This document shows, one piece after another, positions 1-10,030 of a stretch of 52,487 bases of DNA (the first letter of the stretch is position 1; every line of letters starts with the position of its first letter). Both the position numbers and the translations under genes were made by a program. The DNA comes from Pseudomonadota bacterium (lineage in GTDB: Bacteria > Pseudomonadota > Gammaproteobacteria > Xanthomonadales > Xanthomonadaceae). The notes beneath the pieces were generated by a model, which was not told the origin of the DNA, did not search any database, and saw nothing but the letters and a program-made list of their open reading frames with translations. The stretch is taken from assembly GCA_018241125.1 (NCBI GenBank), contig JAFEEL010000046.1:1-52487 (forward strand). The letters run 5' to 3'.

Positions 1-1
1 C

Positions 2-1891
2 CCCGAGCAGGCCATCGGCAGCCTGGACATCGACATCCGCACCGACGTGTATTCGCTGGGCGTGATCTTGTACGAGCTGCTCACCGGCACCACCCCGGTG
101 GAGCGCGAGAAGCTGGCTTCGGTATCCATCGCCGATACGCAACGGCTGATCTGCCAGTCCGATCCACCCAAGCCCAGCGCGCGCGTGCTGAGCAATGCCA
201 CCACGCTGACCGGCAGTGCAACGTTCCGCCCAACCGACCCGCGCAAACTGGCGCGCACGATCCGCGGCGATCTGGACTGGATCGTGATGAAGGCGCTGGA
301 GAAAGAGCCGGCGCGGCGCTACCAGAGCGCGGCGGAGTTCGCCGAAGATCTGCGCCGCTACCTGAGTGGCGAAGCGGTCATGGCGGTGCCGCCGTCGCTG
401 GCCTATCGCACGTCCAAGTTCGTGCGCCGCAACAAGACGGTGGTCGCCGCCGCCGCTTTGATTGCGCTGTCGTTGATCGCCGGCATCGTCGCGTTCGCGT
501 GGCAGGCGCGGATCGCGCGTGCGCAAGCGATGATCGCGCAGCATCAGGAGCAAGTCGCGCAAGCGCGCGCCAAGGATCTGCAACAGGTCGCGGACTTCGA
601 AGCATCCCTGCTGGGCCAGACCGATCCGGCTCGTGCCGGTGCCCAACTCAGCGCCGACGTGCGCGCCAAATACGCCGCCGGGCTGGCCAGCGCCGGCGTC
701 AACGGCGACGCGCAAGCCGCCCGACTCGCCGCGTTCGACCATGAGTGGCAGCACGTCAATGCCACCGATGCGGCGCGGGACCTGATCGACGCGATCATCC
801 TCAAGCCTGCGGTGGCGGCGATCGAAAAACGCTTCAACGACCAGCCGTTGGTGGCCGCGACGTTGCGCCAGACGCTTTCGGCGCGCTATTACGACATGGG
901 AATGTACGATGCCGCGTTGCCGTTGCAGCGCAGCGCGCTCGATATCCGTCGCCGCCTGCTGGGCGAGGACGATCGCCACACCATCATCTCCACGCTGTCT
1001 CTGTGTGCGTTGCTGGTGCAAATGGGCAGGCCCACCGACGCGGCACCGATGGCCCGCGAACTGCTGGCGCGTACGCAACGCTTGTATGGCGCCGATGATC
1101 CGATCACGATGAATACCGAGGGCTTGCTCGGGCTGATTGTCTACGACGAGGGCCACTTCGAAGAGGCCGAGAGGTATTACAAGCAGACCTTGCAGGCCCA
1201 GCGGCGCGTATTCGGCGAAAACAGCGACATCACGCAGACGCAAATCCACAACATCGGTTTGCTGCTGATGTACCGCCATCGCTACGCCGAAGCCGCTCCG
1301 TACTTGCGCGAAGCGGCGCAACGGTTGCCGCAGTTGCTCGGCCCCGAGCAGCCCAACAGCTTGATGGCTTCGGCGAACCTTGGCTACCTGCTGGAAAAAC
1401 AGGGCCACTACGAGCAGGCGCTGGCTACCCTCGACGACACCTACGCAAGGGCGCGCATGGCACTGGGCGACACCCATCAAGTGACCTTGGTGCTGGCCAC
1501 GCTGTCGGCAATGACGCTAGAAGCGCTCGGCCGGCATGCGGATGCGGAGCAGCGACTGGCAGCGTCCGAGGCTGCCGCCCGTAGTGCGTTCACCGGCAGC
1601 AACGACTTCCTGCGTGGCACCTTCCTGTGGCAACTCGGATTGGCGCGCACCGGAACCAAGGAATTTGCCGCCGCCGAAGACAACTTGCTCGAAGCCCACG
1701 CGATCTTCCTGACCACCCACAACATCACCCACGCCGACGATCTGCGCGGCAGCACGCAGGCATTGGTCGCTCTGTACACCGCCTGGGAAAAATCCGAGCC
1801 GGGCAAGGGTCATGCCGCCAAGGCCACCGGGTGGCAGGCGAAGCTGGCGGCACTGGAGTCCTCGACCGCGAACGACGAGTCGCCACGCTGA
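2..1891 (+). CDS. Ser/Thr protein kinase with TPR repeats (5'-truncated by window edge)
   Basis: The frame is open at the left edge, so the N-terminal kinase lobe is missing. What is visible starts just after the activation segment (PEQA, then DIRTDVYSLG, kinase subdomain IX) and runs through the C-lobe (DWIVMKALEKEPARRY). A single membrane helix follows at about nt 436-510, then a long C-terminal part with TPR-like units of the kinesin-light-chain type (LGYLLEKQGHYEQALATL). It is a close paralogue of the next gene, and the two are probably a tandem duplication. The expected role is a membrane-anchored eukaryotic-like kinase whose TPR part senses or binds partners outside the cytoplasm. The substrate is unknown. 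Confidence 0.9.
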   Translation, partial: PEQAIGSLDIDIRTDVYSLGVILYELLTGTTPVEREKLASVSIADTQRLICQSDPPKPSARVLSNATTLTGSATFRPTDPRKLARTIRGDLDWIVMKALEKEPARRYQSAAEFAEDLRRYLSGEAVMAVPPSLAYRTSKFVRRNKTVVAAAALIALSLIAGIVAFAWQARIARAQAMIAQHQEQVAQARAKDLQQVADFEASLLGQTDPARAGAQLSADVRAKYAAGLASAGVNGDAQAARLAAFDHEWQHVNATDAARDLIDAIILKPAVAAIEKRFNDQPLVAATLRQTLSARYYDMGMYDAALPLQRSALDIRRRLLGEDDRHTIISTLSLCALLVQMGRPTDAAPMARELLARTQRLYGADDPITMNTEGLLGLIVYDEGHFEEAERYYKQTLQAQRRVFGENSDITQTQIHNIGLLLMYRHRYAEAAPYLREAAQRLPQLLGPEQPNSLMASANLGYLLEKQGHYEQALATLDDTYARARMALGDTHQVTLVLATLSAMTLEALGRHADAEQRLAASEAAARSAFTGSNDFLRGTFLWQLGLARTGTKEFAAAEDNLLEAHAIFLTTHNITHADDLRGSTQALVALYTAWEKSEPGKGHAAKATGWQAKLAALESSTANDESPR

Positions 1892-1980
1892 GATCAGCGC
1901 GCCGATCCGCGTGAACCGTCGTACCATGAATGCAGGCCCGCCGTAACGAGGCGGACACGGCAAGCGCCAAGGGTCTTGCG

Positions 1981-4566
1981 ATGAGCGACGAAACTCTCGG
2001 CGTCAACGATACCTGGGACGGCGCGCGCAGCGAGGGCCCGGGCACCCGCATCGGCCCGTACCTGCTGGTGCGACGCATCGGTGAGGGCGGTTTCGGCGAT
2101 GTGTACGAGGCCGAGCAGCGCGATCCCGTCAAGCGCCGGGTTGCATTGAAGATCCTCAAGCTGGGCATGGACACGCGCGAAGTGATCGCGCGCTTCGATC
2201 TGGAGCGGCAGGCGCTGGCGGTGATGGAGCACCCGCACATCGCCCATGTGATCGATGCCGGGGCCACTGCCAGCGGTCGCCCGTACTTCGTGATGGAGTA
2301 CGTCGAGGGCATACCGATCAGCGAATACTGCGCGGCCCGCAAGCTGCCGGTGGAAGCGATCTTGCGTCTGTTCGCGCAAGTCTGCGGAGCGGTGCAGCAC
2401 GCGCACACCAAGGGCATCATCCACCGCGACCTCAAACCCGGCAACGTGCTGGTGGCCGACGGCGACGACGGCCCGTTCGCCAAGGTGATCGACTTCGGCA
2501 TCGCCAAGGCGACCTCCGGCGACCTGAGCCAGCGCACCCACGCCACGCGCATCGATCAGGTGATGGGCACGCCGTTGTACATGAGCCCCGAGCAGGCCCG
2601 CGGCGATGCCGACATCGATACCCGCACCGACATCTACTCGCTCGGCGTGATCGTCTACGAGTTGCTCACCGGCACCACCCCGGTGGAGCGCGAGAAACTG
2701 GCCGCGGTCTCGCTGGTCGACACCCAGCGCCTGATCTGCGAATCGGAGCCGCCCCGCCCCAGCCAGCGCGTACTAAGCAAGGCCAGCACGGTGTCCGGCA
2801 GCGCGACGTTTCGCGCCGCCGATCCGCGCAAGCTGGCGCACACGCTGCGCGGTGATCTGGACTGGATCGTGATGAAGGCGCTGGAGAAGGAGCCGGCACG
2901 CCGCTACCAGACCGCCGCCGAGTTCGCCGCCGACGTGCAACGCTTCCTCGACGGCCAACCGGTGCTGGCCGCACCACCGAGCCGTGCGTATCGTGCAGCC
3001 AAGTTCATTCGTCGCCACAAGGGGCCGGTGCTGGCCGCGGCGCTGGTGGTCGCCTCGCTGGTGGCAGGCGTGATCGCGTTCGCATGGCAGGCGCGGATTG
3101 CACGAACGCAGGAACTGTTGGCGCAAAAGCGGGCGGATGATCTGGAAAAGTTGGCGCACCTACAGGACGGAATCCTCGACCAGTTCGATCCCACTCGCGC
3201 CGGAAAGGCATTGAGCGCCGATGTAATGGCGCGTTACGCGGCGGCATTGATGGCGGCCGGCGTTGCCGAACCGGCACGTTCTCGGCAAACGGCGGAGTTC
3301 GCGATGCAGTGGCAACACATCAACGCCACCGACGCGGCCACCGCCTTCATCGACCGCAGCTTGCTCAAGCCCTCCGTGGCGGCGATCGACAGCCAGTTGC
3401 GCAGCGATCCTTTGCTGGCCGCCAGGCTGCGCCATACGTTGGCGAACCGCTATTCGCAACTGGGCTTGTACGACGAGGCGATGCCGCTGCAACGCAGCGC
3501 ACTCACGATCCGTCGCCGACTTCTCGGCGCGGGCGACACCCATACTCTGGAATCGGAAGTGGATATGGGGCAAGTGCTGGACGCGCAGGGCCATCCGGGC
3601 GCGGCCGAGCCGTATGCGCGGCGTGCGGTGGCCGGATACTTGCAGCGCTTCGGCCCAGACAACGACGGCACCTTGCAGGCGCAATCGTATCTCGCCCAGA
3701 TCCTGCGGGATCAGGGCAAGTACGACGAAGCCGAGGCGATCTTGCGCGATGTGTACGCGCGACAGGCGCGCACGCTCGGGGCAGACGCACCCGACACGCT
3801 CGTGAGTGCCGGCGACCTCGGCGGCATGTTGATCGAGCGCGGTCGGCCCACACAGGCCGAGCCGTTCCTGCGTGTAGCGGCGGATGGCTTGGCGCGGGTG
3901 AACGGCCCCGATGATCAGGATGCACTCACCTCGCGCAACAACCTCGGCATGGCGCTGGCGCGAGAAGGCAAGTCGAAGCAAGCCGAGACGATTTTTCGAG
4001 AGGTACTCGATCGCCGCCGCCATGTGCTGGGCTCCGATCATCCGGATACTTTGCAATCACTCGTGACGTTGGGCGGCGTGTTGCAGGACGAAGGACGTAT
4101 GACGGAAGCCGAGCCACTGTTGCGCGAGGCGACCACGCAGCGCCAGCGCATAATCGGCGCGGATGCTCCAGCCACTTTGCACGCAATGGCCTTGTATGGG
4201 CGGCTGCTCGCCGACAGCGGCCATGCCGATCAGGCGATGGCAATGCTGGATGGCGCATTGCCGACCGCACGCAGGGTACTGGCTCCGATCGATCCGTCAC
4301 GGCTGGCTGAGTACCTGGCGGCGCTTGGGACGGCCGAACGCGCGTCGCGGCACTATACGGAAGCGGAGCGATTGCTGATCGAGGCCGATGCCATCGATCG
4401 GAAGAGTCCATCCGGGCTTCGCGAGCCGATACGCGTATACGGCGATTTGGCGTCCCTGTACGCCGCCTGGGACACCGCCGAACCGGGCAAGGGCTACGCC
4501 GCCAAGGCGGCGGAGTGGAAAGCCAAACTCGATGTCGCCAACGCGGCGGCGACCAGCGCGAGGTGA
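1981..4566 (+). CDS. Ser/Thr protein kinase with TPR repeats
   Basis: An 861-residue eukaryotic-like kinase. It has the Gly loop (IGEGGFGDVYEA, about 33-44), the ATP lysine K57 in VALKILK, the catalytic loop HRDLKPGN with D150, DFG at 171-173, and the APE-like MSPEQA. A transmembrane helix lies near 356-378 (LAAALVVASLVAGVIAFAW), followed by about 450 residues of helical TPR-like repeats. All catalytic residues are present, so the kinase should be active. ATG 1981 is preferred over the upstream in-frame ATG at 1930 because AAGGG lies 7 bp upstream of it. The gene follows its truncated paralogue by 89 bp in the same direction. Confidence 0.93.
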   Translation: MSDETLGVNDTWDGARSEGPGTRIGPYLLVRRIGEGGFGDVYEAEQRDPVKRRVALKILKLGMDTREVIARFDLERQALAVMEHPHIAHVIDAGATASGRPYFVMEYVEGIPISEYCAARKLPVEAILRLFAQVCGAVQHAHTKGIIHRDLKPGNVLVADGDDGPFAKVIDFGIAKATSGDLSQRTHATRIDQVMGTPLYMSPEQARGDADIDTRTDIYSLGVIVYELLTGTTPVEREKLAAVSLVDTQRLICESEPPRPSQRVLSKASTVSGSATFRAADPRKLAHTLRGDLDWIVMKALEKEPARRYQTAAEFAADVQRFLDGQPVLAAPPSRAYRAAKFIRRHKGPVLAAALVVASLVAGVIAFAWQARIARTQELLAQKRADDLEKLAHLQDGILDQFDPTRAGKALSADVMARYAAALMAAGVAEPARSRQTAEFAMQWQHINATDAATAFIDRSLLKPSVAAIDSQLRSDPLLAARLRHTLANRYSQLGLYDEAMPLQRSALTIRRRLLGAGDTHTLESEVDMGQVLDAQGHPGAAEPYARRAVAGYLQRFGPDNDGTLQAQSYLAQILRDQGKYDEAEAILRDVYARQARTLGADAPDTLVSAGDLGGMLIERGRPTQAEPFLRVAADGLARVNGPDDQDALTSRNNLGMALAREGKSKQAETIFREVLDRRRHVLGSDHPDTLQSLVTLGGVLQDEGRMTEAEPLLREATTQRQRIIGADAPATLHAMALYGRLLADSGHADQAMAMLDGALPTARRVLAPIDPSRLAEYLAALGTAERASRHYTEAERLLIEADAIDRKSPSGLREPIRVYGDLASLYAAWDTAEPGKGYAAKAAEWKAKLDVANAAATSAR

Positions 4567-4589
4567 TCGTTGATCCAGACCGGCAATGG

Positions 4590-4613
4590 AAAAGCCCGCT
4601 GGCGCGGGCTTTT
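4590..4613 (+). terminator. Rho-independent terminator of the kinase gene
   Basis: A perfect 10-bp inverted repeat (AAAAGCCCGC / GCGGGCTTTT) with a 4-nt TGGC loop lies 24 bp after the kinase stop. The run of A on one side and T on the other makes it potentially bidirectional. Confidence 0.85.
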
Positions 4614-4694
4614 CCTGAAGGCATGCGACCCGCCTGCGCGGGAATGCAGGCGTGACCAAGGCGCCCACGATGCGGGCGCGTCACGCATTCACCC

Positions 4695-4746
4695 AAATGA
4701 GCCATGCGAACCGCGCTTCAACGCAGTTCGCAAACATGGCTCATTT
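4695..4746 (-). terminator. Long stem-loop overlapping the rpmG stop codon
   Basis: A perfect 12-bp inverted repeat (AAATGAGCCATG / CATGGCTCATTT) pairs 4695-4706 with 4735-4746. An inner GCGAAC/GTTCGC stem can extend it. The TGA of rpmG (4741-4743) lies inside the outer stem. It could stop or protect the ribosomal-protein transcript; there is no U-tract, so calling it a terminator is an inference. Confidence 0.5.
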
Positions 4747-4905
4747 GATCTTGGCTTCCTTGTACGGGACGTGCTTGCGCACGACCGGATCGTACTTGGA
4801 GATTTCCATCTTGTTCGGGGTGGTCTTCTTGTTCTTGTCGGTGGTGTAGAAATGACCGGTGCCGGCGGTCGAGACGAGGCGGATCTTGTCGCGCTTGGTT
4901 GCCAT
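4741..4905 (-). CDS. rpmG: 50S ribosomal protein L33
   Basis: A 54-residue basic protein beginning [20 protein letters not shown] and ending VPYKEAKIK, the usual length and sequence of bacterial L33 in the large ribosomal subunit. It has no zinc-binding cysteine pairs, so it is the zinc-independent form. It lies 11 bp after rpmB in the standard rpmB-rpmG operon. Its Shine-Dalgarno sequence TAAGGAGAA begins with the TAA stop of rpmB, so translation of the two is probably coupled. Confidence 0.96.
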   Translation of the reverse strand: MATKRDKIRLVSTAGTGHFYTTDKNKKTTPNKMEISKYDPVVRKHVPYKEAKIK

Positions 4906-4910
4906 GATCG

Positions 4911-4919
4911 TTCTCCTTA
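4911..4919 (-). promoter_or_regulatory. rpmG ribosome binding site overlapping the rpmB stop
   Basis: Read on the minus strand this is TAAGGAGAA. The first three bases are the rpmB stop codon, and the AAGGAG core sits at good spacing from the rpmG ATG (4905). Confidence 0.85.
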
Positions 4920-5153
4920 GACCTTCTCGCCGGCGGCGCGCAGCTGGGCGAGCACCGCATCGATGCCGTTCTTGTCGATCGTGCGCAGGGCGTGCGCGGA
5001 AACGCGCAGCTTGACCCAGCGGTTTTCACTGGCGACCCAGAAGCGGCGCTCGTGCAGGTTGGGCATGAAGCGGCGGCGGGTATGGTTGTTGGCGTGCGAG
5101 ACGTTGTTGCCGGTCGTCGTTCGCTTGCCCGTGACTTGGCAGACGCGTGCCAT
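4917..5153 (-). CDS. rpmB: 50S ribosomal protein L28
   Basis: A 78-residue protein ([20 protein letters not shown]...) of normal L28 length, with the typical [15 protein letters not shown] core; it belongs to the large ribosomal subunit. The ATG at 5153 is chosen because AGAGGTGA lies just upstream and family members start with [10 protein letters not shown]. An in-frame upstream extension to 5417 is not homologous to L28. First gene of the rpmB-rpmG pair. Confidence 0.97.
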   Translation of the reverse strand: MARVCQVTGKRTTTGNNVSHANNHTRRRFMPNLHERRFWVASENRWVKLRVSAHALRTIDKNGIDAVLAQLRAAGEKV

Positions 5154-5431
5154 GGATTCACCTCTGGATTGCGGATGGATGCCTCCCGTGGCCCGGGAAG
5201 CAGCGGCCCCGCGTCCGGCTCGGACGCGCACGATGCGGGTGATGTTGCGGCCTGCGCGGGCTGGGCATCGTGCTGCCAAGCCCTGGCGACGGCGAACCGT
5301 CGGCAAGCCAGCCGCGCATGATAGCGGCTCGGCTACCGGCGCGCAAACGCGAGCCTCTTCCAAAGACACATGAGCCTGCAGGGTCGCGACGGCTCGCGGC
5401 CGACCGCGCCGTGGCATGCGCCGGTGCGCGA

Positions 5432-7207
5432 TCAGCGCTTCATGAAGCGGAAGAACTCCTCGTTGGTCTTGGTGTCCTTCATCTTGTCGAGCAGGAACTC
5501 CATCGCCGCCAGCTCGTCCATCGGGTGCAGCAACTTGCGCAAAATCCAGATCTTCTGGAGATAGTCGGGCGCGATCAGCAGCTCCTCGCGGCGGGTGCCG
5601 GAGCGGTTGATGTTGATCGCCGGGTACACGCGCTTTTCGGCGATGCGGCGATCCAGGTGCACCTCGGAGTTGCCGGTGCCCTTGAACTCCTCGTAGATCA
5701 CCTCGTCCATCTTGCTGCCGGTGTCGATCAGGGCGGTGGCGATGATGGTCAGCGAGCCGCCTTCCTCGACGTTGCGCGCCGCGCCGAAGAAGCGCTTGGG
5801 CCGATGCAGGGCGTTGGCATCCACGCCGCCGGAGAGCACCTTGCCCGAGCTGGGCACCACGGTGTTGTAGGCGCGCGCCAGGCGGGTGATGGAATCGAGC
5901 AGGATCACCACGTCGCGTTTGTGTTCGACCAGGCGCTTGGCGCGCTCGATCACCATCTCGGCGACCTGCACGTGGCGCGCGGCCGGCTCGTCGAAGGTGG
6001 ACGAAATCACCTCGCCGCGCACGGTGCGCTGCATCTCGGTGACTTCCTCCGGGCGCTCGTCGATCAGCAGCACGATCAGATGCGCTTCCGGGTGGTTGGC
6101 CATGATCGCCTGCGCGACGTGCTGGAGCATCATGGTCTTGCCGGACTTGGGCTGGCTCACGATCAGGCCGCGCTGGCCTTTGCCCTGCGGAGCCATCAAA
6201 TCGAGGATGCGGCCGGTGATGTCCTCGGTCGAGCCGTTGCCGCGCTCCAGATGGAAGGCCTTGCGCGGGAACAGCGGCGTGAGGTTCTCGAACAACACCT
6301 TGTTCTTCGACGCCTCCGGCGGCTCGCCGTTGATGGCGTTGACCTGCGAGAGCGCGAAGTAGCGCTCGCCGGGCTTGGGCGAGCGAATGCGCCCGCTCAG
6401 GTGATCGCCGGTGCGCAGGTTGAAGCGGCGGATCTGGCTGGGCGAGATGTAGGTGTCGTCCGGGCCGGCCAGGTAGGAAGCCTCGTGCGAGCGCAGGAAA
6501 CCGAAGCCGTCGGGAAGGATTTCCAGCACGCCGTCGGCGGCCACGCCCTCGCCATAGCGGGTGAGCACCTTCAGCAGAGCGAACACCACGTCCTGCTTGC
6601 GCATCCGCGCCACGCCCTCGGAAATCCCGAGCTTGTCGGCGATGTCGAGCAGCTGGTACGCCGGCATCTTCTTCAGATCGGCCAGCGTGTACACCGGGAA
6701 ATCCGGCGGCAGCGCCGGCAGCGGCTGGTTGTCGAAGCTCTCGCCGCCTTCGTTGCCGCGGTTGTCGCCACGCGGCTGGCCGTTGTCGCCCCGGTTGCCT
6801 CCGTCGCGATTGCCGTCGCGATCGCGCTCGCGATTGCGGTCGCGGCGATCACGGAAGCGCTCGCGGCGGCTTTGGCGGTGCGATTGCTGTCCTTGCGCCT
6901 GACCACCCTCAACGGGCGTCGATCCGACCGACTCACTGGCGGACGGCTCGCTGGGCGAACCCGCCGGCACAGGCACCGTCGCCGGATCGGGCGCCACGGG
7001 CGCGGCGGGCTCGGGCACATGGGCTGGAACCGGATCGGTCTGGTGCGTTGGCGCAGCGGCCGCGGTGGGCGTCACTGGCGGTGCGCTGGCTGCGTCGCCG
7101 GCGGGATCGCTGGCAGTGCCGGGTGCAGCGGTGGCGGGCGCGGCCTTGCGCGCGTGCCGCGGGCGCCGGACGGCGACCTCGGCGGTCTCGTTGTCTGATT
7201 CGGACAC
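5432..7207 (-). CDS. rho: Transcription termination factor Rho
   Basis: A 591-residue hexameric RNA-dependent ATPase that ends transcription. The N-terminal ~160 residues are a low-complexity Pro/Ala then Arg/Asp/Gly/Asn-rich insert, longer than in E. coli Rho but usual in Xanthomonadales-type proteins. The Rho N-terminal and cold-shock-like RNA-binding region follows ([26 protein letters not shown]). The ATPase core has Walker [11 protein letters not shown], Walker [11 protein letters not shown], the Q loop [15 protein letters not shown] and the R loop. The start is GTG with AGGG upstream. It lies 228 bp downstream of trxA on the same strand, the classical trxA-rho order. Confidence 0.97.
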   Translation of the reverse strand: MSESDNETAEVAVRRPRHARKAAPATAAPGTASDPAGDAASAPPVTPTAAAAPTHQTDPVPAHVPEPAAPVAPDPATVPVPAGSPSEPSASESVGSTPVEGGQAQGQQSHRQSRRERFRDRRDRNRERDRDGNRDGGNRGDNGQPRGDNRGNEGGESFDNQPLPALPPDFPVYTLADLKKMPAYQLLDIADKLGISEGVARMRKQDVVFALLKVLTRYGEGVAADGVLEILPDGFGFLRSHEASYLAGPDDTYISPSQIRRFNLRTGDHLSGRIRSPKPGERYFALSQVNAINGEPPEASKNKVLFENLTPLFPRKAFHLERGNGSTEDITGRILDLMAPQGKGQRGLIVSQPKSGKTMMLQHVAQAIMANHPEAHLIVLLIDERPEEVTEMQRTVRGEVISSTFDEPAARHVQVAEMVIERAKRLVEHKRDVVILLDSITRLARAYNTVVPSSGKVLSGGVDANALHRPKRFFGAARNVEEGGSLTIIATALIDTGSKMDEVIYEEFKGTGNSEVHLDRRIAEKRVYPAININRSGTRREELLIAPDYLQKIWILRKLLHPMDELAAMEFLLDKMKDTKTNEEFFRFMKR

Positions 7208-7435
7208 GGAATACCCTGATCGAGGGCTGGGGAAAAGAAGGGGATCACTGCGAGTTGGGCGCCTGGAGCGCCGCGCGCTTTGCGAGAACGACGCTGCAAG
7301 CCGGCGAACCCGGCCTCGCGTGTGGCTACGCTAACACTGCGCCAGCGCGGCTGGCAAGTCGCCGCCAGAACGCGGCAGGCGGCGATTCAGGCAATCGGCT
7401 ACGCACAGCCGACGGGCACGCCAGCACACCCGTGT

Positions 7436-7765
7436 TCAGGCGATCCCACGATCGATGAACTGCACCAACTGGTTGCGCGCCACCGCGCCGACCTGCGTGG
7501 CGTGCACCTTGCCGTCACGAAACAGCATCAGCGTGGGGATGTTGCGCACTGCGTACTGGCGCGGGGTGGTCATGTTCTGCTCGATATTGACCTTCACCAC
7601 CTTCAGGCGGCCGGTGTAGACCTCGGCCAATTCTTCCACCATCGGCGCGATCATCTTGCACGGGCCGCACCATTCGGCCCAGAAGTCCACCAGAACCGGC
7701 TCCTTGGACTTCAGAACCTGGGCTTCGAACTCGGAATCCTTGACGCTGGCGACGTGCTCACTCAC
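7436..7765 (-). CDS. trxA: Thioredoxin 1
   Basis: A 109-residue cytoplasmic thiol-disulfide reductant with the redox motif WCGPC (C33, C36), the conserved FWAEWCGPCKM strand-helix and the cis-proline loop NIPTLMLF. The length is exactly typical. The start is GTG at 7765 with AGGAG about 9 nt upstream; no ATG is available in frame. It lies upstream of rho and divergent from rhlB, the same trio order as in E. coli. Confidence 0.97.
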   Translation of the reverse strand: MSEHVASVKDSEFEAQVLKSKEPVLVDFWAEWCGPCKMIAPMVEELAEVYTGRLKVVKVNIEQNMTTPRQYAVRNIPTLMLFRDGKVHATQVGAVARNQLVQFIDRGIA

Positions 7766-7980
7766 GGGTATTGCTCCTGATCTTCGGAAAGTTTGCGCCG
7801 GCGCGGGCGAGCACAGGCGTTGGGCTACAATGGGGGTCGAGTGTCGCGCTTCAAGTTTCGTGCTTCAAGTTTCGCGTCTGAAAAACCGCGCTGGCCGCTC
7901 CCGCCCTGGCGGGGAAAGTGTGCGATCTACCGGTCGGGCGCGCAAGCGCGCCGCGCCGCCCCCGCCGCAAGAATCCGAAG

Positions 7981-9843
7981 ATGACCGACAAACCGCTGAC
8001 CGACATTGCGTTTTCCAGTTTCGACCTGCACCCGGCCCTGCTCGCCGGCTTGGAGAAGGCCGGGTTCAACCGCTGCACGCCGATCCAGGCGCTGACCTTG
8101 CCGCTGGCGCTGGCCGGACGCGACGTCGCCGGGCAAGCGCAGACCGGCACCGGCAAGACCCTGGCCTTCCTGATCGCCGCCATCGACCGCCTGCTCAAGC
8201 GCCCGGCGCTGGCCACCCGCAACGACGCCGACCCGCGCGCGCTGATCCTGGCGCCGACCCGCGAACTGGCGATCCAGATCCACAAGGACGCGCTGGCGTT
8301 CGGTGCGGCGCTGGGGCTGCGCTACGCGCTGGTGTACGGTGGCGTGGATTACGACAAGCAGCGCGAAATCCTGCAACGCGGCGCCGACATCATCATCGCC
8401 ACGCCCGGACGGCTGATCGACTACGTCAAGCAGCACAAGGTGGTCTCGCTGCATGCCTGCGAGGTGTGCGTGCTCGACGAGGCCGACCGCATGTTCGACC
8501 TCGGTTTCATCAAAGACCTGCGCTTCTTGCTGCGCCGCCTGCCGGTGCGCACCGAGCGCCAGACCTTGCTGTTCTCGGCCACGCTCAGCCATCGCGTGCT
8601 GGAGCTGGCCTACGAGCACATGAACGAGCCCGAAAAGCTCGTGGTCGAGGCCGAAACCGTCACCGCCGCGCGGGTGCGGCAGAAGGTCTACTTTCCGGCC
8701 AACGAAGAAAAGATCCCGCTGCTGATTGGCCTGCTCACGCGCACCGAAGGCGTGCGCACGATGGTATTCGTCAACACCAAGGCGTGGGTGGAAAACGTCG
8801 CCAAGGCGCTGGAGCGTGCCGGCTTTCGGGTCGGGGTGATCTCCGGCGACGTGCCGCAGAAAAAGCGCGAGAGCCTGCTCAACCGCTTCAAGCGCGCCGA
8901 CCTGGAAGTGCTGGTGGCCACCGACGTGGCCGCGCGCGGGCTGCACATCGACGGCGTGTCGCACGTGTACAACTTCGACTTGCCGTTCGAGGCCGAGGAC
9001 TACGTGCACCGCATCGGCCGCACCGCCCGGCTGGGCGCCGAGGGTGACGCGATCAGCTTCGCCTGCGAGCGCTACGCGCAGTCGCTGCCGGACATCGAGG
9101 CCTACATCGAGCAGAAGATCCCGGTGGCCACGGTCGAGGCCGACCTGCTCACCCCGTTGCCGCGCACGCCGCGGGCGCCGGTGGCGGCAGCATCGACCGA
9201 CGGCGAGGGCGAGGAACCGGCCGAATCGATCAGCCAGATTTTCCGCGAAGTCCGCGAAGCCAAGAAGGCCGAGGACGCCAAGCATGGCGGCGGCCGAAGC
9301 AGCCATTCCGGCAGCGGCTCGCGCGGGCGTGGCGGGCACGCTGGCGGTGGCCACGGGCGTGGCGAGCGCCCGCGTCGGCACGGCGAAGGCCACGGCGCAC
9401 ACGCCGGCCAAGACGGGCACGGACACCGCCGCGGCGGTCACGGACGCGGACAGCCGCACGCTGCCGACGCGGGCCAATCCGTACCCGATGCGGACAAGAT
9501 CGCGCCGACACCCGCGACCACCGCGACCTCGGCGGCCACCGCATCCGGCGGCGAACCCGTCGAGCGCAGCCGCAAGCCACGCCGCCGCCGCGGCGGTCGG
9601 CGCCGCGACGGCGATCAAACGACCGCCCCGACCGGCACCGGCATCCCCGATACCGCCGCCAGCGCCAGCGTGGTCACCGGTACCGAAATCACCCAGCGCG
9701 TGCCCGAGGTCAGCTCCACGCACGCGGCGCAAGCGCTCGCCACCGGAGCGCCGACCGCCAAGCCGAGCAAGCGCTCGCTGCTGGGCAAGATCGCCCAGGG
9801 GTTGAAGAAGCTGGTCAAGCGCCCGCCGCGCAGCGGGCATTGA
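7981..9843 (+). CDS. rhlB: ATP-dependent DEAD-box RNA helicase RhlB
   Basis: A 620-residue helicase. It has the Q motif ([10 protein letters not shown], about 32-41), motif I AQTGTGKT (53-60), [13 protein letters not shown] (166-169), [12 protein letters not shown] and [10 protein letters not shown]. In gammaproteobacteria RhlB unwinds RNA for the degradosome. After about residue 400 comes a long tail that is Gly/His/Arg-rich, then Ala/Pro/Thr-rich, then basic; it is probably disordered and RNA- or protein-binding. ATG 7981 is chosen because the helicase homology begins just after it and the upstream extension is not conserved. Divergent from trxA. Confidence 0.94.
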   Translation: MTDKPLTDIAFSSFDLHPALLAGLEKAGFNRCTPIQALTLPLALAGRDVAGQAQTGTGKTLAFLIAAIDRLLKRPALATRNDADPRALILAPTRELAIQIHKDALAFGAALGLRYALVYGGVDYDKQREILQRGADIIIATPGRLIDYVKQHKVVSLHACEVCVLDEADRMFDLGFIKDLRFLLRRLPVRTERQTLLFSATLSHRVLELAYEHMNEPEKLVVEAETVTAARVRQKVYFPANEEKIPLLIGLLTRTEGVRTMVFVNTKAWVENVAKALERAGFRVGVISGDVPQKKRESLLNRFKRADLEVLVATDVAARGLHIDGVSHVYNFDLPFEAEDYVHRIGRTARLGAEGDAISFACERYAQSLPDIEAYIEQKIPVATVEADLLTPLPRTPRAPVAAASTDGEGEEPAESISQIFREVREAKKAEDAKHGGGRSSHSGSGSRGRGGHAGGGHGRGERPRRHGEGHGAHAGQDGHGHRRGGHGRGQPHAADAGQSVPDADKIAPTPATTATSAATASGGEPVERSRKPRRRRGGRRRDGDQTTAPTGTGIPDTAASASVVTGTEITQRVPEVSSTHAAQALATGAPTAKPSKRSLLGKIAQGLKKLVKRPPRSGH

Positions 9844-9844
9844 G

Positions 9845-10026
9845 TGGAGCGGGAGACGGGAGAAGGGACACGACGGCGCATCGCAACTCACCGCTCACGG
9901 CTCACCGCTCAGACTTCCGGTTTACGGCTCCCGGCTTCCGGTTTACGGCTTCCAGTTCACTAATCACAACGCCGACTCCCGCCTCCCTTCTCCCGCCTCC
10001 CGTCTCCCGTCTCCCTTCTCCCTGCC
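9845..10026 (+). repeat. Composite heptanucleotide array between rhlB and ftsE
   Basis: Directly after the rhlB stop come G-rich 7-mers (GGGAGAC, GGGAGAA, GGGACAC). Then come CTCACCG/CTCACGG 7-mers, CTTCCGGTTTACGGC repeats, and C-rich 7-mers (CTCCCGC, CTCCCTT, CTCCCGT) up to the ftsE start. The G-rich and C-rich ends are nearly complementary over 17 bp and could pair as a long hairpin. No gene or clear promoter was seen. Confidence 0.85.
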
Positions 10027-10030
10027 CCCC

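Noticed and set aside
5270-7198. 642-residue plus-strand reading frame
   Set aside because: Antisense shadow of rho, produced by GC-rich codon use. No recognisable domain, and rho is certain.
7927-9891. 654-residue minus-strand reading frame
   Set aside because: Antisense shadow of rhlB.
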